Shown here piece by piece: positions 8,648-16,211 of a stretch of DNA of 64,000 nt. Under the pieces are notes generated by a model, which was given only the letters and a program-made list of their open reading frames with translations, was not told the origin of the DNA and searched no databases. How positions within the stretch are numbered: the first letter of the stretch is position 1; every line of letters starts with the position of its first letter. This DNA comes from Caldifarciminota bacterium (GTDB taxonomy: Bacteria > Hydrothermota > Hydrothermia > UBA1063 > CAJXJZ01), in contig JALSNX010000003.1 of NCBI GenBank assembly GCA_026986775.1, positions 1-64,000 of the forward strand, given 5' to 3'. The position numbers were made by a program, and so were the translations under genes.

Positions 8648-10471
8648 TTACTCCACTGTTACACTTTTTGCAAGATTACGCGGTCTGTCAACATCACAGC
8701 CGCGTTTTACAGCTATGTGATATGCAAGAAGTTGGAGAGGTATAATGGTAATTATAGGTTCAAGGATTTCAGGCATTTGTGGTATAAAGATAACATGGTT
8801 TGCAAATTCTTTTATGCTTTCGTCACCCTCGGTAGCCACTGCAATAATCTTTCCCCCTCTTGATTTTATTTCCAGCAGATTATTCTTTGTTTTGTCATAG
8901 ACAGAATCCCTTGGTACTATGAAACATACAGGAAGGTCTTTATCAACCAGAGCAATGGGTCCGTGTTTCATTTCACCGGCCGCATATCCTGTGGCATGAA
9001 TATATGAAATTTCTTTAAGTTTGAGTGCAGCCTCAAGTGCAGTGGGATAGTTATATCCTCTTCCAAGGAACATAAAATAGTTTGAGTCTTTGTATTCATC
9101 AGCTATTTTCTTTATCTCATCATCAAGGGAAAGAACCCTTTCTGCAAGTTCAGGGAGCTTCCTTATTTCTTTTATAAGGTTTCTCCTTTCTTCATCACTG
9201 AGATAACCTTTAAGTGCTGCAAGTTCAAGGGAAAGAAATAAAAGGACAAGAAGTTGTGCTGTGTATGCTTTAGTGGATGCAACGCCTATTTCGGGACCTG
9301 CATTGATGTAGATTACATAATCCGATTCCCTTGCAATTGTGCTGTCTTTAACATTGACTATAGATAATACGTCTACTCCCTGTTCTTTGGCAAGTCTGAT
9401 ACCTGCTATGGTATCTGCCGTTTCACCGGACTGACTTATGGCAACCACAAGAGTATCTTTTGAAAGTAGGGGTTCTCTGTATCTGAATTCAGAAGAAAAA
9501 TCCGCATCAGTCAGCACTCTTGCCATTTTTTCAAGCCACAGCCTGCCCACAAAACCTGCATGCAGGGAAGTTCCGGATGCCTGAAAGTAATAACGCGATT
9601 TATTGAGTAAAAGCCTTCTGAGATTATAGTCTTTTAAAAGTGTGAAGTCGTCTTCTCTTACGTATTCCTGTATATTTTTTCTGAATATATTGGGTTGTTC
9701 GTGGATTTCTTTGAGCATAAAATGAGCATAACCCTTTTTACTCACCATGTCAGGTTCCCATTCAATAGTTTTTATCTCGCGTTTTACAGGCTGCCCATCA
9801 AAATTTAATATTTCATATCCTTTTTTGGTACAAACACATACATCACCATCCTGAAGTATAACAATTTTTTTCGTATGTGATAACAGAGCAGTTGCATCAG
9901 ATGCAAGGAGCATTTCATCCTTGCCAACACCCAGCAAAAGAGGACTGTCTTTTTTCACGCCTATGAGTTTGTCAGGTTCAAGTGATGACACTATTACCAG
10001 TGCAAATGAACCCTTTAATCTCTTCACAGCAGCCAGAACAGCCTCTTTTAAAGAGCCCCTGTAATACTCTTCAATGAGATGTGGGATTACCTCGCTATCA
10101 GTGTCTGAGAGGAATTTGTGTCCCTTTTCTTCCAGTTCTTTTCTTAATTCCTGAAAGTTTTCAATAATTCCATTATGTGCAACTGCTATTCTGTCAAAAC
10201 AGTCAGTATGAGGATGAGCATTTATATCGTTGACCTCTCCGTGTGTTGCCCATCTCGTATGGCCAACGCCAACCTGTCCATTAAAAACAACGCCATTTAC
10301 AAGGGTGTAAAGGTCCTTTAATCTTCCGGCTTTTTTCTTGAGAATTAACCGCTGGTTGTGGATTGCTGCTATTCCTGCAGAATCATATCCTCTGTATTCA
10401 AGTTTTTCAAGCCCGACCAGTATAACCGAGCCAAGGTCTTTGTCTCCAACATATCCGACTATACCACACAT
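8648..10471 (-). CDS. glmS: Glutamine-fructose-6-phosphate aminotransferase (isomerizing)
   Basis: A 607-residue enzyme making glucosamine-6-phosphate from fructose-6-phosphate and glutamine, the first step toward UDP-GlcNAc for peptidoglycan and lipopolysaccharide. The N-terminal MCGIVGYVG carries the catalytic Cys2 of the glutaminase domain, with HTRWATHG and AHNGIIEN downstream. Two SIS sugar-isomerase domains follow (SGTSLHAG, SQSGETADT), and the C-terminal DRPRNLAKSVTVE is typical. Full length. The Shine-Dalgarno GAAGGTGA is about 7 bases from ATG. The gene starts only 28 bases after tRNA-Leu on the same strand, so the two are probably co-transcribed, and there is no room for a glmS ribozyme. 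Confidence 0.97.
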   Translation of the reverse strand: MCGIVGYVGDKDLGSVILVGLEKLEYRGYDSAGIAAIHNQRLILKKKAGRLKDLYTLVNGVVFNGQVGVGHTRWATHGEVNDINAHPHTDCFDRIAVAHNGIIENFQELRKELEEKGHKFLSDTDSEVIPHLIEEYYRGSLKEAVLAAVKRLKGSFALVIVSSLEPDKLIGVKKDSPLLLGVGKDEMLLASDATALLSHTKKIVILQDGDVCVCTKKGYEILNFDGQPVKREIKTIEWEPDMVSKKGYAHFMLKEIHEQPNIFRKNIQEYVREDDFTLLKDYNLRRLLLNKSRYYFQASGTSLHAGFVGRLWLEKMARVLTDADFSSEFRYREPLLSKDTLVVAISQSGETADTIAGIRLAKEQGVDVLSIVNVKDSTIARESDYVIYINAGPEIGVASTKAYTAQLLVLLFLSLELAALKGYLSDEERRNLIKEIRKLPELAERVLSLDDEIKKIADEYKDSNYFMFLGRGYNYPTALEAALKLKEISYIHATGYAAGEMKHGPIALVDKDLPVCFIVPRDSVYDKTKNNLLEIKSRGGKIIAVATEGDESIKEFANHVIFIPQMPEILEPIITIIPLQLLAYHIAVKRGCDVDRPRNLAKSVTVE

Positions 10472-10499
10472 CCACTATCACCTTCTTTTGTTTATTTTA

Positions 10500-10583
10500 T
10501 GCCGGAGGAGGGATTTGAACCCTCACGGGCCCAGTGCCCAGCGGATTTTGAATCCGCCGCGTCTTCCATTCCGCCACTCCGGC
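10500..10583 (-). tRNA. tRNA-Leu (anticodon CAA)
   Basis: On the minus strand, acceptor GCCGGAG (10577-10583) pairs with CTCCGGC (10501-10507). A GCGGA/TCCGC anticodon stem flanks the loop TTCAAAA, giving anticodon CAA (reads UUG). There is a long variable arm as expected for leucine, and a TTCAAAT T-loop. The discriminator is A and CCA is not encoded. Confidence 0.95.
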
Positions 10584-10594
10584 TCTGGTTTATT

Positions 10595-10600
10595 ATTATA
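10595..10600 (-). promoter_or_regulatory. -10 element for tRNA-Leu/glmS
   Basis: TATAAT on the minus strand ends 11 bases before the tRNA 5' end. The -35 region is not recognisable. It is the only promoter-like element between the TonB receptor gene and the tRNA-Leu-glmS-yicC-gmk unit. Confidence 0.45.
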
Positions 10601-10643
10601 ACTCAAATGTGCGGAAAATTAAAAGTAAAAGCAAGCACGTATT

Positions 10644-10668
10644 TTCAGTAAATTTTCTGATTACTGAA
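10644..10668 (-). terminator. Weak stem-loop after TonB receptor gene
   Basis: TTCAGTAA (10644-10651) and TTACTGAA (10661-10668) form an AT-rich 8-bp stem with a 9-base loop, overlapping the receptor stop codon. No strong T run follows on the minus strand, so termination would be weak. Confidence 0.3.
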
Positions 10669-12505
10669 TAAGGATTTTGATGCCTGTTTCTGCATAGAGC
10701 CCCTTTGCAGGAATGCCCCGTTGATATTCGTAAAAGGTATCAAAGATATTATGTATTTTGAAATACAGGTGAAGGTTTTTATATCTTCTTGTAAGTGTAA
10801 CATTTGTTATGGTGTATGGTGCGTGGGTATATATACTGTCCTTTGTAAGCTCTTTTCTTTTTCCCGTGTACAGAATATCTACATAGATGGCAGTACCCGG
10901 TAAGAAAGGTTTATTAAAAGTAATACCTGCCTTACTTTCAGGAACAAGATTAAGAGGCCTGTTATTATTATCCTTTCCATGATTATACGATGCGAATATA
11001 GAAAATGCTATGTCACTTAGGTGTCCATTAATGCCAGTTTCTATACCAGAAAGATTTGCACTTTCAATATTAACGGTTTTATAGAGAGAGTCTATCTTTA
11101 CTTTCTGTATAAGCTGGGTTATTTTTGAATGGTAGAGTGCCACATACATTCTGAAACCGTGCATTTTTGCTGTGGCGTGGATATCAAAGTTGTAGGAACT
11201 TTCCGGTTTAAGGGCGGGATTTGGATATGCAGAGCCAGAATATGTGGAATACATCTCCTTCAATGAGGGAAAACGAATTTTCTTTGATGCAGCAAAAAAT
11301 ATATTAAATCTGTTAAATCTCCGTGCTATGGATGCAGTAAACTGGGGATAAAACAGTTTCCTTGGCCCTTGAGAATGATATATCCCTTCCATGACTATTT
11401 CAAGGGTGGTCATTGAAAAAGACCTTTTGGAATGGATACCGTAATCAACAAGAAATGCATTTATCTCTTTCCAGTTCTCATTATAGTTGGGTTGTTCTTG
11501 GTGTATATCTTTTTTCAAGGTGAGCACGTTGAGGAGTTTCCACTGTCCAATAGTTTGAGCCAATTGTATGTAGCCCCCCATAGAATGGTCATCGTAGGTT
11601 GAATGAAAGGCATATGGTGCTTTCTGAGTCTGGTAGGTGGAATCATCGTAAGAATCAAGGATATTGTAATATGAATCGCGGTAAATGCCCATGCTCAGAG
11701 TTTTCCTTGTATATCGTAAGGATAAGGTTTTCTTTTGCCATACAGGGAATCGCCAGTATCTCGGTCTTGAAGTGCTAAGGTCCTCCTCTACTCCTTTTTC
11801 GTTGTCAATAAAGAGTAAATCTGCTTTAAAGGTTCCAAATAAAGTTGTAAGTCGTGTTTTTCCGTATAACCCCTTTCGTACGAAATAGGAATTTGGCATA
11901 AGACCGTTTATTCCGTAAGGATTGTTGGACGATATGGGGAATCCATCGCTTCTATCAAAGGAGTAACCTATGATATAGGCCAGTTTTCCCATTGTATCTC
12001 CGAAAAAGACACTGCTGTTTAACGCATTACCACTACCAATGGAAAGCTGAATTTTAGTTATTTTTTTTATTTTTGGTGCTGTAATATTTACAACCCCTCC
12101 AATGGCGTCCTTTCCTGCGATTATGGGGGATGATGCGCTGAGCAATGATACTGAATTAAAGAAAGCAGGTGGTATCTGAGAGATGTCAAATGTGCTGGAG
12201 TAAGGAAGGCTGAAGGGTATGCCGTCAAAAAGAACGGTTATTCTTTTTGCGTCATTACCACGAAAAGTTAAAATACCGTATCCTTTTGCTGAATACGCAA
12301 AATTGAGCGAAGGAACAAGGTTGAGTATTTCTTCATTATCCGACACATTTTTACTTTCAATCACAGAGTCGGGTATCGTGTAAATGGTATGTATACTCTG
12401 CTTTTCCCCTTTTACCACAATACTGTCAAGAATGAATTGTGGCAAGTCTGTCTTTTTGTGGTTTACATGTGTTCCGATTACCAGAAGAAGGAGAACAGCT
12501 AACAT
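10661..12505 (-). CDS. TonB-dependent outer-membrane receptor
   Basis: A 614-residue outer-membrane transporter. A plug domain covers about residues 35-135: a TonB-box-like stretch after the signal, GYGILTFRGNDAKRITVLFDG, then GKDAIGGVVNI. A long beta-barrel of alternating aromatic strands follows, with the closing segment IHNIFDTFYEYQRGIPAKGLY. The resemblance is to BtuB-type receptors for cobalamin or chelates, but the ligand is unknown. ATG 12505 gives a signal peptide with no positive charge. In-frame upstream codons add a Lys, and AGGAG lies upstream of ATT/ATC codons, so a non-standard start is possible. No ExbBD/TonB genes or ABC importer lie nearby. Confidence 0.85.
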   Translation of the reverse strand: MLAVLLLLVIGTHVNHKKTDLPQFILDSIVVKGEKQSIHTIYTIPDSVIESKNVSDNEEILNLVPSLNFAYSAKGYGILTFRGNDAKRITVLFDGIPFSLPYSSTFDISQIPPAFFNSVSLLSASSPIIAGKDAIGGVVNITAPKIKKITKIQLSIGSGNALNSSVFFGDTMGKLAYIIGYSFDRSDGFPISSNNPYGINGLMPNSYFVRKGLYGKTRLTTLFGTFKADLLFIDNEKGVEEDLSTSRPRYWRFPVWQKKTLSLRYTRKTLSMGIYRDSYYNILDSYDDSTYQTQKAPYAFHSTYDDHSMGGYIQLAQTIGQWKLLNVLTLKKDIHQEQPNYNENWKEINAFLVDYGIHSKRSFSMTTLEIVMEGIYHSQGPRKLFYPQFTASIARRFNRFNIFFAASKKIRFPSLKEMYSTYSGSAYPNPALKPESSYNFDIHATAKMHGFRMYVALYHSKITQLIQKVKIDSLYKTVNIESANLSGIETGINGHLSDIAFSIFASYNHGKDNNNRPLNLVPESKAGITFNKPFLPGTAIYVDILYTGKRKELTKDSIYTHAPYTITNVTLTRRYKNLHLYFKIHNIFDTFYEYQRGIPAKGLYAETGIKILIQ

Positions 12506-12716
12506 GTTAAATATTTTAATATGAATGATTCGTATCTCCTATGCATATGCAGTGTTCTGCTAATAAATAAATCTGATAAAACAGTACATTAATCTTTTCC
12601 TTATGTCCTTTATTAAACGATGCAAGGAAAATTCTCACAAGAACTTTGAGTTTGTGCAGGAAGATTGGAGCCAGAAAGTGCGAGAAAGAGGTGTTGCGAT
12701 TACTTGAAGATACAGT
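12506..12716. other. 211-base intergenic gap with possible decayed coding remnant
   Basis: No intact gene is evident. On the plus strand one frame stays open from about 12575 to the TAG at 12718-12720 without a recognised start. Its peptide (containing NDARKILTRT and CEKEVLRLLEDTV) has a coding-like basic, helical character. A second overlapping frame begins at ATG 12604 and encodes 34 residues. Neither has a Shine-Dalgarno. This may be debris of a lost gene. Confidence 0.25.
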
Positions 12717-13694
12717 TTAGTATAAGTGCAGGATATCTTTGTAACGACGGATAAAATCCACTTTCTCTTCGTGTGTGAGTAACTCTGGTCTCATTCCTTT
12801 TATACGATATGGGATAAGTGTTATATTGGTTATAGAATCCTTTGTAAAGGTGCATGCAAACATTATGCCCTCGTTTCTCTCTTTTCCTCGCTGGTCAAAG
12901 ATAAAGTTTCCAAGGCTGTAGAAAATGGTTTTCCCCTTATAAAATTCCACTTCCTGTATTACGTGAGGGTGATGCCCTATTATGATGCTTGCACCAGCGT
13001 CAATAAGTGAGTGTGCCACTTTTTTCTGATTTCTGGAAGGATAGTGAACGTATTCTGTACCCCAGTGTAGAGATACGATTACAAAATCAACACTGTCTTT
13101 AATTCGGCGTATGGTTGACAGTGCAGTATCAAGATTAAATCTGGCAATTTCAGGGACATTTTTCCGTTCTGGAACCCCGGTTGCTATATCGCAATATGAT
13201 ACAAAGGCCAGTTTGATAGAGTCTTTTTTTATAATAAGTGGCCTGTACGCCTCTTTCAGGGTATTGCCCCCTCCAACTGTGTTAAAGTCATTATCAGCCA
13301 GTCTTTTAATACAATCCTTTAAGCCGTTTCTCCCAAAATCAAGGGCATGATTGTTTGCAATGTTGATTACATTGAAACCTGCCCATTTCAATGCTTTAAT
13401 CAAAGAAGTATCTGCCCTGAAAGTAATGGGCTTTTTAATTGCATGTCCTTTATTTGATATAATTGACTCAAGGTTACAGAATACAATATCATGTCTTTTT
13501 AGAACAGAGGTAATTTTTTCAAAGGGATAGTAAATTCCGTGTTTTTCTATCTGTCTTCTTACACCCCTGTCCAGCATTATATCGCCCACAAACACAGCAC
13601 TTATTTCAGGTCGTGTTGATATCATGCTTTGACAGCTATGTTCAGGAGAACATGAAAATAAAAACAGAATTATACCTGCCACGAGTATTCGCAT
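12717..13694 (-). CDS. CapA/PGA-cap family lipoprotein (metallophosphatase fold)
   Basis: A 325-residue protein. The ATG at 13694 gives a clean lipoprotein signal, MRILVAGIILFLFSC; an upstream TTG at 13757 would add 21 residues before it and is disfavoured. The mature part has the CapA/PGA_cap order: VFVGDIMLDRG, CNLES, NIANNHALDFG, VSLHWGTEY, IIGHHPHVIQ and YSLGNFIFD. The family holds binuclear metallophosphatase-like proteins tied to poly-gamma-glutamate capsules and other envelope functions; the substrate here is unknown and no capB/capC are nearby. TATAAT ends exactly 7 bases before ATG, so translation is probably leaderless. The gene is divergent from the surface protein at 13820. Confidence 0.85.
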   Translation of the reverse strand: MRILVAGIILFLFSCSPEHSCQSMISTRPEISAVFVGDIMLDRGVRRQIEKHGIYYPFEKITSVLKRHDIVFCNLESIISNKGHAIKKPITFRADTSLIKALKWAGFNVINIANNHALDFGRNGLKDCIKRLADNDFNTVGGGNTLKEAYRPLIIKKDSIKLAFVSYCDIATGVPERKNVPEIARFNLDTALSTIRRIKDSVDFVIVSLHWGTEYVHYPSRNQKKVAHSLIDAGASIIIGHHPHVIQEVEFYKGKTIFYSLGNFIFDQRGKERNEGIMFACTFTKDSITNITLIPYRIKGMRPELLTHEEKVDFIRRYKDILHLY

Positions 13695-13700
13695 GGGAAA

Positions 13701-13706
13701 ATTATA
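13701..13706 (-). promoter_or_regulatory. -10 element placing +1 on the capA-like ATG
   Basis: Minus-strand TATAAT is followed by TTTCCC and then ATG, so the predicted +1 is the A of the start codon at 13694. The -35 is only T-rich. No Shine-Dalgarno exists. Confidence 0.5.
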
Positions 13707-13763
13707 TTGAAACAGGAGCGGATAAAAAAGAATTTCATTTTTTCTGACATTTTGCAAAATAAT

Positions 13764-13792
13764 TTAACAGAATGATGAAGAGAGTTTATAAT
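13764..13792 (+). promoter_or_regulatory. Promoter TTAACA-17-TATAAT
   Basis: TTAACA at 13764-13769 and TATAAT at 13787-13792 have a 17-base spacer. The predicted start at 13799 gives a 21-base leader that holds AAGGAGG before ATG 13820. It is back-to-back with the capA-like promoter. Confidence 0.7.
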
Positions 13793-13819
13793 GAAAATAA
13801 ATCAATTAAGGAGGCTTAT

Positions 13820-15088
13820 ATGTCAAAATATTTTGCAGGTAACAGAATATACAAACTGACAATAAGTGTTTTGTTTACATTTATTGTTGCAGGGCGCCTG
13901 AACGCAATAACGTGGGACATGCAGGAGAAAATTACAGGGGACGCAACACAAGCCTTTATGGGGCGTTCAGTTTCTGATGCCGGTGATATAAATGGTGACG
14001 GTTATATGGATTTTTTGATAGGTATATCTGGAAGAAACAGGGTGTATATATATTTTGGGGGACCTCAGATTGATTCTGTTCCTGATGTGGTGTTGTCAAA
14101 AAATTACGGTAGTTTTGGTATTTCGGTTTCTACAGCAGGTGATGTAAATGGTGATGGATACGATGATGTGCTCTTGGGAGCTCAATACCATGATACAGGT
14201 AGTTATACGGATGCAGGTGCGGCATATTTATATGATTTCTTTATGTTTAAGGGATTAAACCCCGGCGGCGCAGAGGTATGGAATGTCGGTGCGATTGGGA
14301 ACATAACATGGAAAGGAAAGGATGCAGCGGATATATACATTTCCACGGACGGAGGGGCAAGCTGGGAAAGGATAGTCAATGGTGTTATACCTCCTGAGGA
14401 TACTAACTATAATGTATATACATATAGAGTACCACATATACCCACAAGGTATGCAATGCTGAAAGTGGTGAAGTGGAATTACAGTCCGGACAGAAGGGGG
14501 TATTATATCTGTTCAGATTCGTTTTTTACCATTAAATCAAGTATAACACTATTGAAGTTTACGGCAGAGAACCAGGACAATGAAGTTAATCTAAAGTGGA
14601 AAACAGAGCCCGGTCTTGATGTACTGTCGGGTTATAATCTTTACAGGGTTAAGGAAAACGGTGTGCTTGAAAGGGTCAACGATTCGCTACTGAAGGTAAA
14701 TGAGTTTAAAGATATAAAAAAGTCTGATGTAACTGGATATAAACTTGGCGCTGTAAACGGACTCGGTGAGGAATACAGGATTGGAGAGGTAGAGTACTTC
14801 AAGCTCAAAGAACCGGTTGAAATAACTCCTTCAATAATCAGACATACAATCAATGTAAGCTTTGTTGTACCGGAAAATTACCTGATAAGCGGAAAAAGAC
14901 AGGTCAATATTTTTGTTGTCAATACGGAGGGGAGGGTCGTTAAAAGGCTTTTCAGCGGCCTTATGGAAGGTGGAATCCATGAGATAAAGGCCCATGATGT
15001 GCATCTTTCTTCTGGTTACTACTTCCTAATGGTAAAAATAGACAAAAGCACGATTTATAGAGGGGCATTTCAGGTATTCGGGGAGTGA
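13820..15088 (+). CDS. Secreted FG-GAP surface protein with T9SS-like C-terminus
   Basis: A 422-residue exported protein. ATG 13820 is chosen for its AAGGAGG and because it starts the signal peptide (MSKYFAGNRIYKLTISVLFTF); an ATG at 13772 is upstream of the Shine-Dalgarno and inside the promoter. Residues about 40-130 hold two FG-GAP/integrin-like calcium-binding repeats (DAGDINGDGYMDFLIG, TAGDVNGDGYDDVLLG). The middle resembles fibronectin/Ig-like modules. The last 70 residues have the order of a type IX sorting domain (INIFVVNTEGRVVKRL, GIHEIKAHDVHLSSGYYFL). It probably sits on the cell surface. It is translationally coupled to the next gene. Confidence 0.7.
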   Translation: MSKYFAGNRIYKLTISVLFTFIVAGRLNAITWDMQEKITGDATQAFMGRSVSDAGDINGDGYMDFLIGISGRNRVYIYFGGPQIDSVPDVVLSKNYGSFGISVSTAGDVNGDGYDDVLLGAQYHDTGSYTDAGAAYLYDFFMFKGLNPGGAEVWNVGAIGNITWKGKDAADIYISTDGGASWERIVNGVIPPEDTNYNVYTYRVPHIPTRYAMLKVVKWNYSPDRRGYYICSDSFFTIKSSITLLKFTAENQDNEVNLKWKTEPGLDVLSGYNLYRVKENGVLERVNDSLLKVNEFKDIKKSDVTGYKLGAVNGLGEEYRIGEVEYFKLKEPVEITPSIIRHTINVSFVVPENYLISGKRQVNIFVVNTEGRVVKRLFSGLMEGGIHEIKAHDVHLSSGYYFLMVKIDKSTIYRGAFQVFGE

Positions 15089-15093
15089 TGGTT

Positions 15094-16122
15094 ATGAACA
15101 AGTGGACGATGGTATTTCTGGCCTTTATTGGCGTCGGGAATGCTTCAATTTATGTTGCAACCTATTATGGTGATATATATCGCAGTGATAACCTTGGCAT
15201 AGATTTTGCACTTATTTCAAATGTGGAGTACGGTGATATCGTTGATATGTATTTTAATAACGATACCCTTGGCCTCGTTCTGACAGAGTCAGGCATAATA
15301 TTAAAGACCCGGGATAGGGGTGTTACCTGGGAAGCCGTATCTGCGTTGAGTGTAAACGATGCTGTGTCAATGGCAGTAACCGGAGACAGGTATTATGCCC
15401 TTACGAGGTCTAAAGACCTCTATATGGGATATAGCCCGTCAGATTTGAGCCTTTTAAGTTCCACAGGCTCTGTTGATATGGTGGATTTAAAAGGATATGG
15501 CAGAACATTATTTGCCCTTTCAAAAAATGGAGATACTTATATCGGATACGACAGAGGGAGAAACTGGGTCCTTGTGGGAAATACGGGGTCACAGGATATG
15601 AAAGCCATTATATCTTTGCCAGATACGCTCTGGGCAATTAATGCTACAGGGGATTTATTTGTTTCACAGGACAGCGGCAGGGTATGGTCATTGATTTCAA
15701 CTGTTTCACAAGTAGGTGTGGTGGACATGACAATGGATAAGAATCACAATATCTATGCGCTTTTGGATGCAGGGGATGTTGCCAAAAAACCTTCTTACGG
15801 TAGCTGGTGGTTCACGGGCACAACGAGTCAGGTAGGTGCAATGGCTATAGAGACACCCTATGATCCCGCATTGCCGGACAGTGAAAGGGTTCATATGCAT
15901 CAATTTTTTACTGTTTCGCCAACATTTACCTCTCGTTTTATTAAAGTTAGTGTAGAGCTTGAGTTTGTTGGCAGGTACATCCATATATACAATGTGGCGG
16001 GAAAAGAAATAGGAAAACTACTCATTCTTAATGCGGAAACGATATTAGACCTTGGTAAATACCATTCTGGAATGTATTTTATTCGTATTGGGGCGGAGAT
16101 TGAAAAAATTATAAAGAGATAG
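15094..16122 (+). CDS. Secreted beta-propeller-like protein (BNR/YCF48-type) with T9SS-like C-terminus
   Basis: A 342-residue exported protein. ATG 15094 has GGGGAG at an acceptable distance; GTG 15085 and ATG 15088 are too close to it. After the signal peptide come repeated units of the form S.DG.W..V (IYRSDNLG, KTRDRGVTWEAV, YIGYDRGRNWVLV, VSQDSGRVWSLI), as in BNR or photosystem-assembly-type propellers. The C-terminus (IHIYNVAGKEIGKL, GMYFIRI) looks like a type IX sorting domain. It forms a two-gene unit with the FG-GAP protein. No catalytic motif is seen. Confidence 0.65.
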   Translation: MNKWTMVFLAFIGVGNASIYVATYYGDIYRSDNLGIDFALISNVEYGDIVDMYFNNDTLGLVLTESGIILKTRDRGVTWEAVSALSVNDAVSMAVTGDRYYALTRSKDLYMGYSPSDLSLLSSTGSVDMVDLKGYGRTLFALSKNGDTYIGYDRGRNWVLVGNTGSQDMKAIISLPDTLWAINATGDLFVSQDSGRVWSLISTVSQVGVVDMTMDKNHNIYALLDAGDVAKKPSYGSWWFTGTTSQVGAMAIETPYDPALPDSERVHMHQFFTVSPTFTSRFIKVSVELEFVGRYIHIYNVAGKEIGKLLILNAETILDLGKYHSGMYFIRIGAEIEKIIKR

Positions 16123-16173
16123 CGTGAGGCTTAAAATATACAGTTCTCTCAGGATTGCTTGATTTATGAGCAT

Positions 16174-16202
16174 TTGACCATTTAAGCCACGCAACTTATA
16201 AT
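16174..16202 (+). promoter_or_regulatory. Promoter TTGACC-17-TATAAT for the HAD gene
   Basis: TTGACC at 16174-16179 and TATAAT at 16197-16202 are 17 bases apart. The predicted +1 is 16209, only three bases before ATG 16212, and there is no Shine-Dalgarno. This is a near-leaderless arrangement. Confidence 0.7.
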
Positions 16203-16211
16203 TATTGTACT

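Noticed and set aside
8366-8863. 165-codon plus-strand frame
   Set aside because: Antisense to yicC and glmS, both certain; composition is Cys/Tyr/Phe-rich as expected of a shadow frame.
10472-10499. glmS ribozyme
   Set aside because: Only 28 bases lie between glmS and tRNA-Leu, too short for the ribozyme core.
10338-10651. Plus-strand open frames across tRNA-Leu encoding short Arg/Pro-rich peptides
   Set aside because: They are read from the antisense of a tRNA and the glmS start; this is a well-known source of false proteins.
12717-13757. Longer CapA-like start at TTG 13757
   Set aside because: It adds a charged tail before a perfect lipoprotein signal; the ATG at 13694 matches the predicted transcription start.
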